Shown one piece after another: positions 1 through 6,677 of a DNA stretch of 9,213 nucleotides. The DNA is from Devosia equisanguinis (GTDB taxonomy: Bacteria; Pseudomonadota; Alphaproteobacteria; Rhizobiales; Devosiaceae): NCBI GenBank assembly GCA_945888565.1, contig CAMDAL010000150.1:1-9213 (forward strand), given 5' to 3'. Every line of letters starts with the position of its first letter. Within the stretch, counting starts at the first letter, position 1. Both the position numbers and the translations under genes were made by a program. A model generated the notes under the pieces. It was not told the origin of the DNA. It saw only the letters and a list, made by a program, of their open reading frames with translations, and ran no database searches.

Positions 1-146
1 AGGTGGATGTCGATGGCGAGAAGATCAGCACCCCGATGAAGGTGGATGCCTCGGGCAGCCTTACCGGCACCAACGTGCCGCTCGAAGTGGTGCGCTCGTT
101 CGCCACGTTGATCGGCATCCTGCCTTCGACCTTCTTCGGCGCCTGA
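1..146 (+). CDS. C-terminal end of an unrecognised protein (5' truncated by window edge)
   Basis: An open frame enters from the left edge (first complete codon at base 3) and ends at TGA 144-146, giving the last 47 residues. The tail reads VDVDGEKISTPMK at its start and closes with ILPSTFFGA. It has no obvious membrane segment or catalytic motif, and I do not recognise a family. That it is a real gene is supported by GC-rich third positions and by a strong hairpin terminator candidate about 65 bases past the stop. Whether it is functionally tied to the Hsp70-type gene downstream cannot be judged from this fragment. Confidence 0.6.
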   Translation, partial: VDVDGEKISTPMKVDASGSLTGTNVPLEVVRSFATLIGILPSTFFGA

Positions 147-159
147 CGCCGGCCCGGTA

Positions 160-188
160 TTGACGGGCGCGGTAGCGGTCCCTAGAAG
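160..188 (+). promoter_or_regulatory. Candidate sigma-70-like promoter ahead of the Hsp70-type gene
   Basis: TTGACG at 160-165 matches the -35 consensus at five of six positions. TAGAAG at 183-188 matches the -10 consensus at four of six, with a 17-base spacer. It lies just past the stop of the upstream gene and would start transcription near 195, placing the hairpin at 211-234 in the leader of the Hsp70-type mRNA. This is pattern matching only, and in GC-rich DNA such matches arise by chance. Confidence 0.3.
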
Positions 189-210
189 GCCCGCTCCCTG
201 AAAAGCCGAG

Positions 211-243
211 GCGGCCGTCCAGTTGGACGGCCGCTGTCGTTTT
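211..243 (+). terminator. Strong hairpin followed by a T-rich run (terminator or leader attenuator)
   Basis: Bases 211-220 (GCGGCCGTCC) pair perfectly with 225-234 across a four-base AGTT loop, giving a 10-bp, nearly all-GC stem. TGTCGTTTT (235-243) follows and provides a short interrupted T-tract. It fits a rho-independent terminator for the gene ending at 146. It ends only 24 bases before the likely start of the next gene, so it could also act as a leader hairpin if that gene is transcribed from the candidate promoter at 160-188. Confidence 0.7.
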
Positions 244-267
244 GCCCTTCGATCAGCGAGACAGACG

Positions 268-1527
268 ATGACGCGAAACCATTGCGGCATGGATTTCGGC
301 ACTTCCAACTCCACCTTCGCGGTGTCCAGTGGCAATGCGCCGGCACGGCTGCTGCCGCTCGAGGACGGCAAGCCGACCATCCCGTCGGCCATCTTCTTCT
401 CTTTCGAGGCTGACGCGGTGTTCTTCGGCCGGCAGGCGATGAACGAGTATGTGGCGGGTGGCGACGGGCGGCTCATGCGCTCGATCAAGAGCGTGCTGGG
501 CACCGGGCTGTTCGCCGACACCACGCGCGTCAAGCGCGAGGCACTCGCCTTCTCCGACATCCTCGGGTTCTTCGTCGCCGAACTGAAGGCGCGGGCCGAG
601 GCCAGCCTCGGCGAGACGGTCGGGGAGATCGTCTGCGGCCGGCCGGTCCGCTTTGTCGACGATGACGACGATGCCGACGCACTGGCGCAGCGGCAGCTCG
701 AAGCAGCCGTCCGGGCGCAGGGCTACCGGCATGTCGAGTTCCAGTTCGAGCCCATCGCCGCGGCGCTCGACTACGAGCAGCAGGTGACCGGCGAAGAGCT
801 GGCGCTGGTCGCCGATATCGGCGGCGGCACGTCGGATTTCACCATCATCCGCGTCTCGCCGCAGCGCGCCCGTGCCGACGACCGCAAGGCCGACATCCTC
901 GCGACGGCCGGCGTGCATGTCGGCGGTACGGATTTCGACCGGCTGCTGTCGCTGAAAAAGATCATGCCGCTGCTGGGCTACGGCACCGAGACCGTCGACG
1001 GCAAGCGCCCCCTGCCCTCCGCTCCCTACTACGACCTCGCCACCTGGCACCGCATCAACCGGCTCTACAATGCCAAGGCGATCGCGGAGCTCCGTTCCAC
1101 CGTGCGCGAGGCGAGGTTCCCCGAGCTTGCCGCCATGATGCTCGCCATCGTTGAGGACCGGCAGGGCCATCGGCTCGCCAGCCGGGTGGAAGAGGCGAAG
1201 ATCGCGCTTAGCGAGGCGCCGCAGACCGAGTTCCGCTTCTTCACGCGGGACGTAGCACTCGACAGCATCGTGTCGCTGGGGGAGTTGCAGCAGGCCATCG
1301 AGGGCGCCACAGGCGCCATCGCACGCACCATCGAAGGCACGGTCAAGGCGGCGGGCGTCCCCACCGCCGCCATCAACACGCTGATCCTTACCGGCGGCTC
1401 GACCCGTGTCCCGGCCGTGTCCAGCGTGCTGCGCGCACTGTTCCCCGCCGCCAAGGCAGTCGAAACCGACGCCTTCGGCAGCGTCGGCCTCGGCCTTGCC
1501 CTCGATGCCGCCCGCCGGTTTCGCTGA
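268..1527 (+). CDS. Hsp70-family protein, YegD-like, essentially a nucleotide-binding domain only
   Basis: This 419-residue protein has the actin/Hsp70 ATPase fold signatures in order. They are phosphate-1 loop DFGTSNS (residues 9-15), a lysine in RSIKSVLG (about 74), phosphate-2 loop VADIGGGTSDF (181-191), VHVGGTDFDRLL (217-227) and the adenosine motif LTGGSTRVP (374-382). The chain ends about 37 residues after that motif, so the beta-sandwich substrate-binding domain and lid of DnaK are absent. This resembles the YegD branch, whose cellular role is poorly defined. A run of five aspartates (131-135) sits after the GRPVRF strand. ATG 268 is chosen because the longer frame would start at a TTG (223) buried inside the upstream hairpin; a second ATG at 289 is also possible. 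The ribosome binding site is weak (GCGAG). The VWA gene follows on the same strand after 77 bases. A cytosolic ATPase or chaperone-like role is inferred from family; the partner is unknown. Confidence 0.9.
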   Translation: MTRNHCGMDFGTSNSTFAVSSGNAPARLLPLEDGKPTIPSAIFFSFEADAVFFGRQAMNEYVAGGDGRLMRSIKSVLGTGLFADTTRVKREALAFSDILGFFVAELKARAEASLGETVGEIVCGRPVRFVDDDDDADALAQRQLEAAVRAQGYRHVEFQFEPIAAALDYEQQVTGEELALVADIGGGTSDFTIIRVSPQRARADDRKADILATAGVHVGGTDFDRLLSLKKIMPLLGYGTETVDGKRPLPSAPYYDLATWHRINRLYNAKAIAELRSTVREARFPELAAMMLAIVEDRQGHRLASRVEEAKIALSEAPQTEFRFFTRDVALDSIVSLGELQQAIEGATGAIARTIEGTVKAAGVPTAAINTLILTGGSTRVPAVSSVLRALFPAAKAVETDAFGSVGLGLALDAARRFR

Positions 1528-1604
1528 CGCGAAGCGGTTCATCTGCGCTTCAGATTGGCCTCGCTACCCATTGACGCCGTGAAGGTTTCCCTGGGGGTTT
1601 GAGA

Positions 1605-3263
1605 ATGCTGCCGATCCGATCGTTGCTTGCCGGGCTGTTCGCCCTGGCGCTGTACGCCACGCCTGCGCTGGCCGCCGAGCGCGCCATCATCATTCTCGAT
1701 GGCTCCGGCTCCATGTGGGCACAGATCGATGGCGAGGCGCGGATATCCATCGCTCGCAAGACCCTCGACAAGGTGCTGGCCGGCGTGCCCGACGATCTCG
1801 AACTGGGCCTGATGGTCTATGGCCATCGCGAAAAGGGCGACTGCAACGACATCGAGCTGCTGGTGCCACCAGCAGCCGATTCTGCCGAGGCGATCGGCAA
1901 GGCGGCGGCCGGGGTCTCGCCCAAGGGCAAGACGCCGATCTCCGAGGCGGTCAAGCTTGCCGCCGAGGGCCTGAACTACACGGAGGACAAGGCCACGGTG
2001 ATCCTGATCACCGACGGGCTCGAGACCTGCGAGGCCGACCCCTGCGCGCTGGCCAGCAGTCTTGAGGGCCAGGGTATCGACTTCACCACGCATGTGGTCG
2101 GCTTCGGGCTGACCGATGAAGAAGGCCGTCAGGTCGCCTGCCTCGCCGAAAACACCGGTGGGAAGTACATCGCAGCGGGTGACGAAGACGCGCTGACCGA
2201 TGCGCTCACCAGCACGGTCGCCGAAGTCACTGCGCCGGCCGAGCCTGAACCGGCGCCCGCACCGGCCGAGCCTGCCGCCGTCGAGTTCAACTTCGTGCCC
2301 GAGGTGGTGCTCGCAGAAGGCGAGACCAGCATCGACGACGACGCAGAAATCGTCTGGGAAATCTACAAGGCCAACGCCGATGGCAGCGAAGGCGAGTACG
2401 TGCTGACCGACTACGGCCCGCGCTACAAGGGCAACCTCGAACCCGGCAACTACGTGGTGCGCTCGAGCATCGGCTACGCCCGCATCGCCATGCCGGTCAG
2501 CATCGAAGCCGGCGCGGTCGCCACGCCCTTCTTCGTGCTCAATGCCGGCAAGCTGGTCATTCGCCCGCTGCCGAGCGAAGGCGCTGAACCGAGCGATGCC
2601 GCCGCTGTCTTCACCGAGTTCCCGGGCGGCGACAGCACGACCAGCTATGGCGTCACCACGCTGTGGGTTCCGGCCGGTGAGACCAGCATAACCGTCACCC
2701 TCGGCTCGGGCACCGCAAGTGACGCGGTCGCCGTCAAGGCGAGCGAGACGGTGAGTCGGGACATCGTCGTTGGTGTCGGCCTCGCGGCGGTCAATGCCTA
2801 CTACATCGAAGGCATGAAGGTCGAAGACAGCAACCTGTTCATGGAGGTGCTGGCGGCAAAGAAGGACATCCAGGGGAACCGCGAGAGGATCACCTACGCC
2901 TATGGCGCCGATGCAAGCTTCGAGTTGCCGCCGGGCGACTATGTGCTGGCTTCGACCGTCGGCGGCGCAGCGCTCGAGACACCCTTTACGGTCATGTCAG
3001 GCGAACGCACCGACGTCACCGCAGTGCTGGGGGCCGGCGTGGTGGCAATCGCTGCCCCCGGCGCCGAGAAACTGGAGGTGTTCGGTGCGACCAAGGACAT
3101 CCAGGGCAACCGCAAGTCGTTCACCTACGGTTACGGCGGCGAGCTTCAGACCACCCTCGCCGCAGGCGACTACGTGATCGTGGCCACGCCGGCCGAGGGT
3201 GAAGCGAAGGAACTGCCGATCACGGTGACAGCCGGCGAGCGGCTTGAGGTCACCGTCGAGTAG
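1605..3263 (+). CDS. Secreted VWA-domain protein with C-terminal tandem beta-type repeats
   Basis: The protein has 552 residues. An N-terminal signal peptide (hydrophobic 7-22, likely cut after ALA at 23) directs export. A von Willebrand A domain spans about 26-205 with a complete MIDAS set: DGSGSM at 32-37, Thr110 in GKTPI and Asp137 in LITDG. Cysteines at 80, 142, 147 and 179 could form disulfides in the periplasm. An Ala/Pro/Glu linker (about 209-225) follows, with a 13-base direct DNA repeat (2235-2247 and 2262-2274). The remaining 325 residues look like four degenerate beta units of about 75-80 residues, each with an L.PG.YVV-type strand. The last two share KDIQGNR exactly. Start ATG 1605 is preferred over TTG 1599 because it begins the signal peptide cleanly and has a G-rich stretch (1592-1597) upstream. 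VWA/MIDAS domains bind ligands through a divalent metal; the ligand here is unknown, and I see no lipobox, sortase motif or C-terminal anchor. Confidence 0.88.
   Translation: MLPIRSLLAGLFALALYATPALAAERAIIILDGSGSMWAQIDGEARISIARKTLDKVLAGVPDDLELGLMVYGHREKGDCNDIELLVPPAADSAEAIGKAAAGVSPKGKTPISEAVKLAAEGLNYTEDKATVILITDGLETCEADPCALASSLEGQGIDFTTHVVGFGLTDEEGRQVACLAENTGGKYIAAGDEDALTDALTSTVAEVTAPAEPEPAPAPAEPAAVEFNFVPEVVLAEGETSIDDDAEIVWEIYKANADGSEGEYVLTDYGPRYKGNLEPGNYVVRSSIGYARIAMPVSIEAGAVATPFFVLNAGKLVIRPLPSEGAEPSDAAAVFTEFPGGDSTTSYGVTTLWVPAGETSITVTLGSGTASDAVAVKASETVSRDIVVGVGLAAVNAYYIEGMKVEDSNLFMEVLAAKKDIQGNRERITYAYGADASFELPPGDYVLASTVGGAALETPFTVMSGERTDVTAVLGAGVVAIAAPGAEKLEVFGATKDIQGNRKSFTYGYGGELQTTLAAGDYVIVATPAEGEAKELPITVTAGERLEVTVE
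2235..2274 (+). repeat. Short direct repeat encoding the Pro/Ala/Glu linker of the VWA protein
   Basis: CCGGCCGAGCCTG occurs at 2235-2247 and again at 2262-2274, 27 bases apart and therefore in frame. It encodes the PAEPEPAPAPAEPA linker between the VWA domain and the beta repeats. In-frame repeats like this can change linker length by slippage without breaking the gene. Confidence 0.6.
2862..3113 (+). repeat. Repeated KDIQGNR-coding segment in the VWA gene tail
   Basis: The DNA AAGGACATCCAGGG followed by G or C and AACCGC appears at 2862-2882 and 3093-3113, exactly 231 bases (77 codons) apart. Both copies continue with a TY.YG pattern and, about 18-20 residues later, a GDYV strand. This marks two adjacent copies of one protein domain, and the high DNA identity at the motif suggests an internal duplication or strong constraint on it. 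Confidence 0.75.
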
Positions 3264-3276
3264 CTGCTTGTGCGCC

Positions 3277-3303
3277 GGCCGGGCGAACTCAGTTCGCCCG
3301 GCC
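3277..3303 (+). terminator. GC-rich hairpin after the VWA gene
   Basis: Thirteen bases after the VWA stop, 3277-3287 pairs perfectly with 3293-3303 (11 bp, arms GGCCGGGCGAA and TTCGCCCGGCC, loop CTCAG). No clear T-run follows, only scattered Ts, so it is a weaker intrinsic terminator candidate than its stem suggests. It may instead protect the 3' end of the mRNA. Confidence 0.55.
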
Positions 3304-3379
3304 CAGCCCGCGTCTTGCCTGTTTCGCTAAGCCTTAATCAACCCTGCGCTACTCTTGGTCTCCCTCGGGGAGCACGAGT

Positions 3380-5698
3380 GTGGTTGGTTGGGTCAGGTTG
3401 CTGGTAGCGGTGTCCGCTGCCGTGCTGGTTTTTTTGGTTGGCGGGCTGGGCGCCTTCGCCTCGCTCGATCGGCTGCTCGGCGATGCGCGGTTCTCCCTGC
3501 TGAGCCGGCCGGCCAGCGGCGAAGTGGTTTTCCTCGAGATCGACAGCCAGAGCCTGGCGGAGGTCGGCGTCTGGCCGTGGCCCCGGCAGCAGTACGGCGA
3601 AATCCTCGACAAGCTCATGATGCTCGATGCCGCCGACGTCGCCTTCGACATTGATTTCTCCTCACGCTCGACCGACGACGGCGATGCGGCCTTCGAGGCG
3701 GCGCTGGCGCGAGCCGGCGGCTTCACCTACCTGGCGAGCTTCCAGCAGGCGAGCGGCGCCAGCGGCCGGCTGACGCTCGACATGCCGCTGCCGCGCTTCC
3801 TGGCGCAGGGCACGCCCGTGCTGGTGAACGTGGGCACCGACAGCCAGGGGCTGGTGGTGAGCGTCCCGGCGGCGCTTCAAACCGCTACCGGCACCATCCC
3901 TGCGCTGCCAGCCGCCCTCTCCGGCAGGTCGGAGGGGCAGCCGGAGGTGCTGGTCGACTACGGCATCGACATCGGGACGATCGACCGCATCCCGGTCGCA
4001 GCATTGCTCAACGGCACGGTCGAACCCGAGCGGATCACCGGCAAGCAGGTCATCGTCGGCGCCGGGGCGATCGAGCTGCGCGACATCTTCGCGGTGCCGC
4101 GCTTCGGATATGTTCCGGGACCGCTGATCCAGGCAGCTGCGACCGAAACGCTGAAGTCCGGGCGAACATTGTCGACATGGGGCGGCTGGGCCGGGCTCGT
4201 GGCGGCGCTGGCCCTGGCGGCGGCCTCTGCGCTGCTCGGCCGAAGGATGATCCCGCCCGTCGCCGCTGCACTGGCCGGTGCGGCAATCCTCGCAGCCGAG
4301 CTTGCGAGCCTTGGCGCTTATGGCCTGTCGGGACTGCTCGTGGATACGGCAGCGTTCCACGTGGCGGTCCTGGTGCTCCTTACCCTCCACACAGTCAATG
4401 CCTTCCTGATCGAGTATGCGGCGCGGCAGCGGGCGCAGGCGCGCCTCGCCTACCTGGCGGGACACGATGGCGTCACGGGCCTGCTGTCCCGTCACGGTCT
4501 GATCGAGGCGCTCCGCTGGTCCACTGGTCCGCATACGGTCCTGACGATCCAGTTGCTGAGGCTCGACCTGGTGCGTGGCGCCCTGGGACAGGAGGTCCAC
4601 GATCGCACGCTGAAGCTGTTCGGCGAACGATTCGACATGCTGGACCTCGGCAAGCTTGCCCTGATCGGCGAAGACCGCTTCGCTCTCGCATTGCCGGCCA
4701 GGCTGGTGAAACTGGAGGTGGACCGACTGGCGCTGCGCTTGCGCTCGGCAGTCGAACCGGAGTTGGCCGTCGATGGCCACGTGGTGCATGCCGACATCGC
4801 CATCGGTGCTGCGGTTGGCGACGATGCGGCGGAGGCGCTTGTCGGCCGAGCCGAGCTGGCGCTGGCCAGGGCGCTGTCCCGGTGTTGCAGTACCCCTGTG
4901 ATGTTTACCAGCGAACTCGACACCGAGATCGACCGCCGCCGCCGGATGGACGCCGGCCTGCGCAAGGCGCTGGCCTCGGGCACACTGGGCGTGGTGTTTC
5001 AACCGCAGGTCCGCCTCGCCGATGGAGAGATCGTCGGCGTCGAGGCGCTGGTGCGCTGGCATGACCCGGAACTCGGCACCGTCTCGCCCGCGGACTTCAT
5101 CCCGCTTGCCGAGGAATCCGGGCTGATCGTGCCGCTCGGCGCCTTCGTGCTGGTGGAGGCCTGCCGCGAGGTTGCGACCTGGGAGTGGACGGGGAAGCTG
5201 GCGGTCAATGTCTCGCCGGCACAGGTCCAGCTCACCGATGTGGCGACCACCGTGGAGGCGGCACTCGCCATTTCCGGACTACCGCCAAAGCGCCTGGAGA
5301 TCGAGGTTACCGAAAGCCTGCTGGTCGACCCGACCGGGCGGATCGACAGAATCGTCGAGACACTGCGGCAGCGCGGCATCGGCGTCGCCATCGACGATTT
5401 CGGCTCGGGCTATTCAGCGCTGAGCTATCTCAGCACGTTTGCCTTCGACAAGCTGAAGATCGACCAGAGCTTCGTGCGCACCCTTGCCGCTGGCACGGCA
5501 CAGGCCAATGTCGTGCAATCGATCGTCGAACTGGCGGGCAAGCTCGGTAAGTCAACCGTTGCCGAGGGTGTGGAAACCGAAGAGCAGCGGGCGCTGCTCA
5601 TCGGAATGGGCTGCGAAACCGGACAGGGCTACCTGTTCAGCAGGCCGATGGCCGGAAGCGAGATGGCCCGGCTGGTCGCCCGTCGCAAGGCCGGCTAG
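3380..5698 (+). CDS. CHASE2-domain membrane receptor with degenerate GGDEF and intact EAL (c-di-GMP phosphodiesterase)
   Basis: The protein has 772 residues. After a membrane segment (5-25), a periplasmic CHASE2 sensor domain runs to about 262, with the typical FLEIDSQSL and VWPWPRQQY stretches (51-72) and DVAFDIDF (86-93). Three hydrophobic segments follow (about 268-286, 291-316, 323-345), the usual CHASE2 layout. A GGDEF-like region (356-510) keeps TGLLSRHGL (366-374), but its signature is GEDRF (430-434), so cyclase activity is unlikely. The EAL domain (about 525-765) retains the residues expected for c-di-GMP hydrolysis: Glu555 of EAL, Asn610, Glu642, Asp672-Asp673, Lys693, Glu729 and Gln749. 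The product is therefore predicted to lower c-di-GMP in response to an envelope signal, and the GGDEF remnant may bind a nucleotide and modulate it. GTG 3380 is supported by GGGGAG seven bases upstream. It is convergent with the FecR gene. The signal sensed is unknown. Confidence 0.93.
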   Translation: MVGWVRLLVAVSAAVLVFLVGGLGAFASLDRLLGDARFSLLSRPASGEVVFLEIDSQSLAEVGVWPWPRQQYGEILDKLMMLDAADVAFDIDFSSRSTDDGDAAFEAALARAGGFTYLASFQQASGASGRLTLDMPLPRFLAQGTPVLVNVGTDSQGLVVSVPAALQTATGTIPALPAALSGRSEGQPEVLVDYGIDIGTIDRIPVAALLNGTVEPERITGKQVIVGAGAIELRDIFAVPRFGYVPGPLIQAAATETLKSGRTLSTWGGWAGLVAALALAAASALLGRRMIPPVAAALAGAAILAAELASLGAYGLSGLLVDTAAFHVAVLVLLTLHTVNAFLIEYAARQRAQARLAYLAGHDGVTGLLSRHGLIEALRWSTGPHTVLTIQLLRLDLVRGALGQEVHDRTLKLFGERFDMLDLGKLALIGEDRFALALPARLVKLEVDRLALRLRSAVEPELAVDGHVVHADIAIGAAVGDDAAEALVGRAELALARALSRCCSTPVMFTSELDTEIDRRRRMDAGLRKALASGTLGVVFQPQVRLADGEIVGVEALVRWHDPELGTVSPADFIPLAEESGLIVPLGAFVLVEACREVATWEWTGKLAVNVSPAQVQLTDVATTVEAALAISGLPPKRLEIEVTESLLVDPTGRIDRIVETLRQRGIGVAIDDFGSGYSALSYLSTFAFDKLKIDQSFVRTLAAGTAQANVVQSIVELAGKLGKSTVAEGVETEEQRALLIGMGCETGQGYLFSRPMAGSEMARLVARRKAG

Positions 5699-5719
5699 CC
5701 GCTCCTCCTGGCGGGGTGG

Positions 5720-6541
5720 CTAGGGGGTAGTGCCCGAGGCAGAGTTGCCTTTGCCGTTTCCGCCACCGTTGCCGTTGCCGCCGCCGTTTCCGTTACCGCC
5801 GACGCTACCGGCAACAGCGGAGTTGGCAGCTGCGTTGGCCGAGCCGTTCCCATTGATCTTGATCGTCACTACCGCGCCGATCTTCTTGAGCTGCCCCGGC
5901 GCAACTGCCTTGCCCTTGGCCGCATCGTCGGGCGAGACTGTTTCGCCAGCTTCGCTCAGGATGTCTGGCTTCGGTCCTTTCCCTCCGACGGCAAACGCAC
6001 CGCCCTTGCCCACAGTGGCGGACTGCCCGGCTGCGACCATAGCGTTAAGCCCGGTGCGGCCGTCCGCGACCGCGACGAGGCCGCGCTGCACCTTGACCTT
6101 CGACTGCCTCGACGTCGTCTTCACCTCGAATCGAGTCCCTTTCACCACGGCGGCAAGGTACGGCGTCTGCACAGCGAAATGCTTGACGTTGCGGACTTCC
6201 GCCTCGATGGCGATCGTGCCGAAGTGCTGCTGCACCGTGGTGAAGCGCTTTCCCGCCCTGTCGAAAATGCGGATCTGTGTGTTGGCCGCCAGCTCTATCG
6301 TCTCGTTGCCGCGCTGCAGCATGGCCCTGCTGCTGGCAAGGGTGCGGATCACCCGGTCGTCGGGCACGACGTCGCCGCGGTTGAGCGGCGCCCAGTCGTT
6401 GCCGACCAGTTGCAGAGCCTCGCCGCGCAGCTTGGTTACCAGCCAGTCGTCTGCAAATGCGCTTGCCGGAAACGACAACGCGAGCACGAGGAGAGCGACG
6501 AGAAACCGAGTTGCGCGAACCACCACAAGCCTCCTGGCCAT
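5720..6541 (-). CDS. Exported FecR-domain protein with Gly/Asn-rich tail
   Basis: The protein has 273 residues. A signal peptide (hydrophobic 13-29, likely cut after AFA at 30) is followed by a FecR domain (about 38-160), with GDVV..DRVIRT, a beta-rich middle, and the characteristic TPYLAAVVKGTRFEV (127-141). Residues 248-266 are almost only Gly and Asn. Classic FecR anti-sigma regulators have a cytoplasmic sigma-binding N-terminus and one membrane helix; this one is wholly exported, so a sigma-factor role is unlikely. FecR domains of this exported kind often sit near CHASE2 genes, as here, where the two genes face each other with 21 bases between stops. ATG 6541 has AGGA eight bases upstream. 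A second, stronger site (AGGAGG, plus-strand 6530-6535) lies inside the frame and points to GTG 6523, which would still give a complete signal peptide. Ligand or partner binding in the periplasm is inferred. Confidence 0.85.
   Translation of the reverse strand: MARRLVVVRATRFLVALLVLALSFPASAFADDWLVTKLRGEALQLVGNDWAPLNRGDVVPDDRVIRTLASSRAMLQRGNETIELAANTQIRIFDRAGKRFTTVQQHFGTIAIEAEVRNVKHFAVQTPYLAAVVKGTRFEVKTTSRQSKVKVQRGLVAVADGRTGLNAMVAAGQSATVGKGGAFAVGGKGPKPDILSEAGETVSPDDAAKGKAVAPGQLKKIGAVVTIKINGNGSANAAANSAVAGSVGGNGNGGGNGNGGGNGKGNSASGTTP
5744..5800 (-). repeat. Gly/Asn low-complexity repeat in the FecR protein tail
   Basis: This stretch encodes residues 248-266 as repeated GGN and GNG triplets (NGNGGGNGNGGGN with one Lys near the end). 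At DNA level it is an imperfect array of GGC, GGT and AAC codons, which is prone to in-frame length change. Such tails are usually flexible and surface exposed; no function can be assigned. Confidence 0.7.
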
Positions 6542-6677
6542 CGGCCCGATCCTGCGGGCCCTTCCCAGCCGTCTAGGCGCACGGGGCTTCCCCTTCGTTA
6601 AAAGGTAGCCGCCTCGCTGCCCATATTCCGAAAAACGGTAAACGCGTGGTGGCAGAAGTTCATAAACAAGACGACAT

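Noticed and set aside
223..267. Upstream TTG extension of the Hsp70-type protein
   Set aside because: The TTG lies in the loop of the 211-234 hairpin and the added residues do not resemble the family N-terminus.
253..1542. Long minus-strand open frame (429 codons) antisense to the Hsp70-type gene
   Set aside because: It mirrors the GC-rich third positions of the plus-strand gene, shows no recognisable domain, and is low-complexity in Gly, Asp and Arg.
1531..1551. GAAGCG/CGCTTC inverted repeat after the Hsp70-type gene as a terminator
   Set aside because: The stem is only 6 bp with a nine-base loop and no T-run, too weak to call.
3315..3343. Promoter-like or CtrA-like site (TTGCCT, then CTAAGCCTTAATCAACC) before the CHASE2-EAL gene
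   Set aside because: The region is less GC-rich than its surroundings, but no hexamer pair at proper spacing and no TTAA-N7-TTAA arrangement is present.
3662..5062. Minus-strand open frame of 466 codons inside the CHASE2-EAL gene
   Set aside because: The Arg/Gln/His-rich translation has no motif, while the opposite strand has unmistakable CHASE2 and EAL motifs throughout.
5699..5719. Bidirectional terminator between the convergent CHASE2-EAL and FecR genes
   Set aside because: Only short imperfect pairing (GCC.. with GGC..) is visible in the 21-base gap, and there is no T-run on either strand.
6577..6590. GGGG-CTT-CCCC hairpin upstream of the FecR gene
   Set aside because: Four base pairs with a three-base loop is within chance for GC-rich DNA.
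5730..6608. Plus-strand open frame of 292 codons opposite the FecR gene
   Set aside because: The opening is a Pro/Leu run that is simply the complement of the Gly/Asn tail. The FecR frame has a signal peptide and a domain match.
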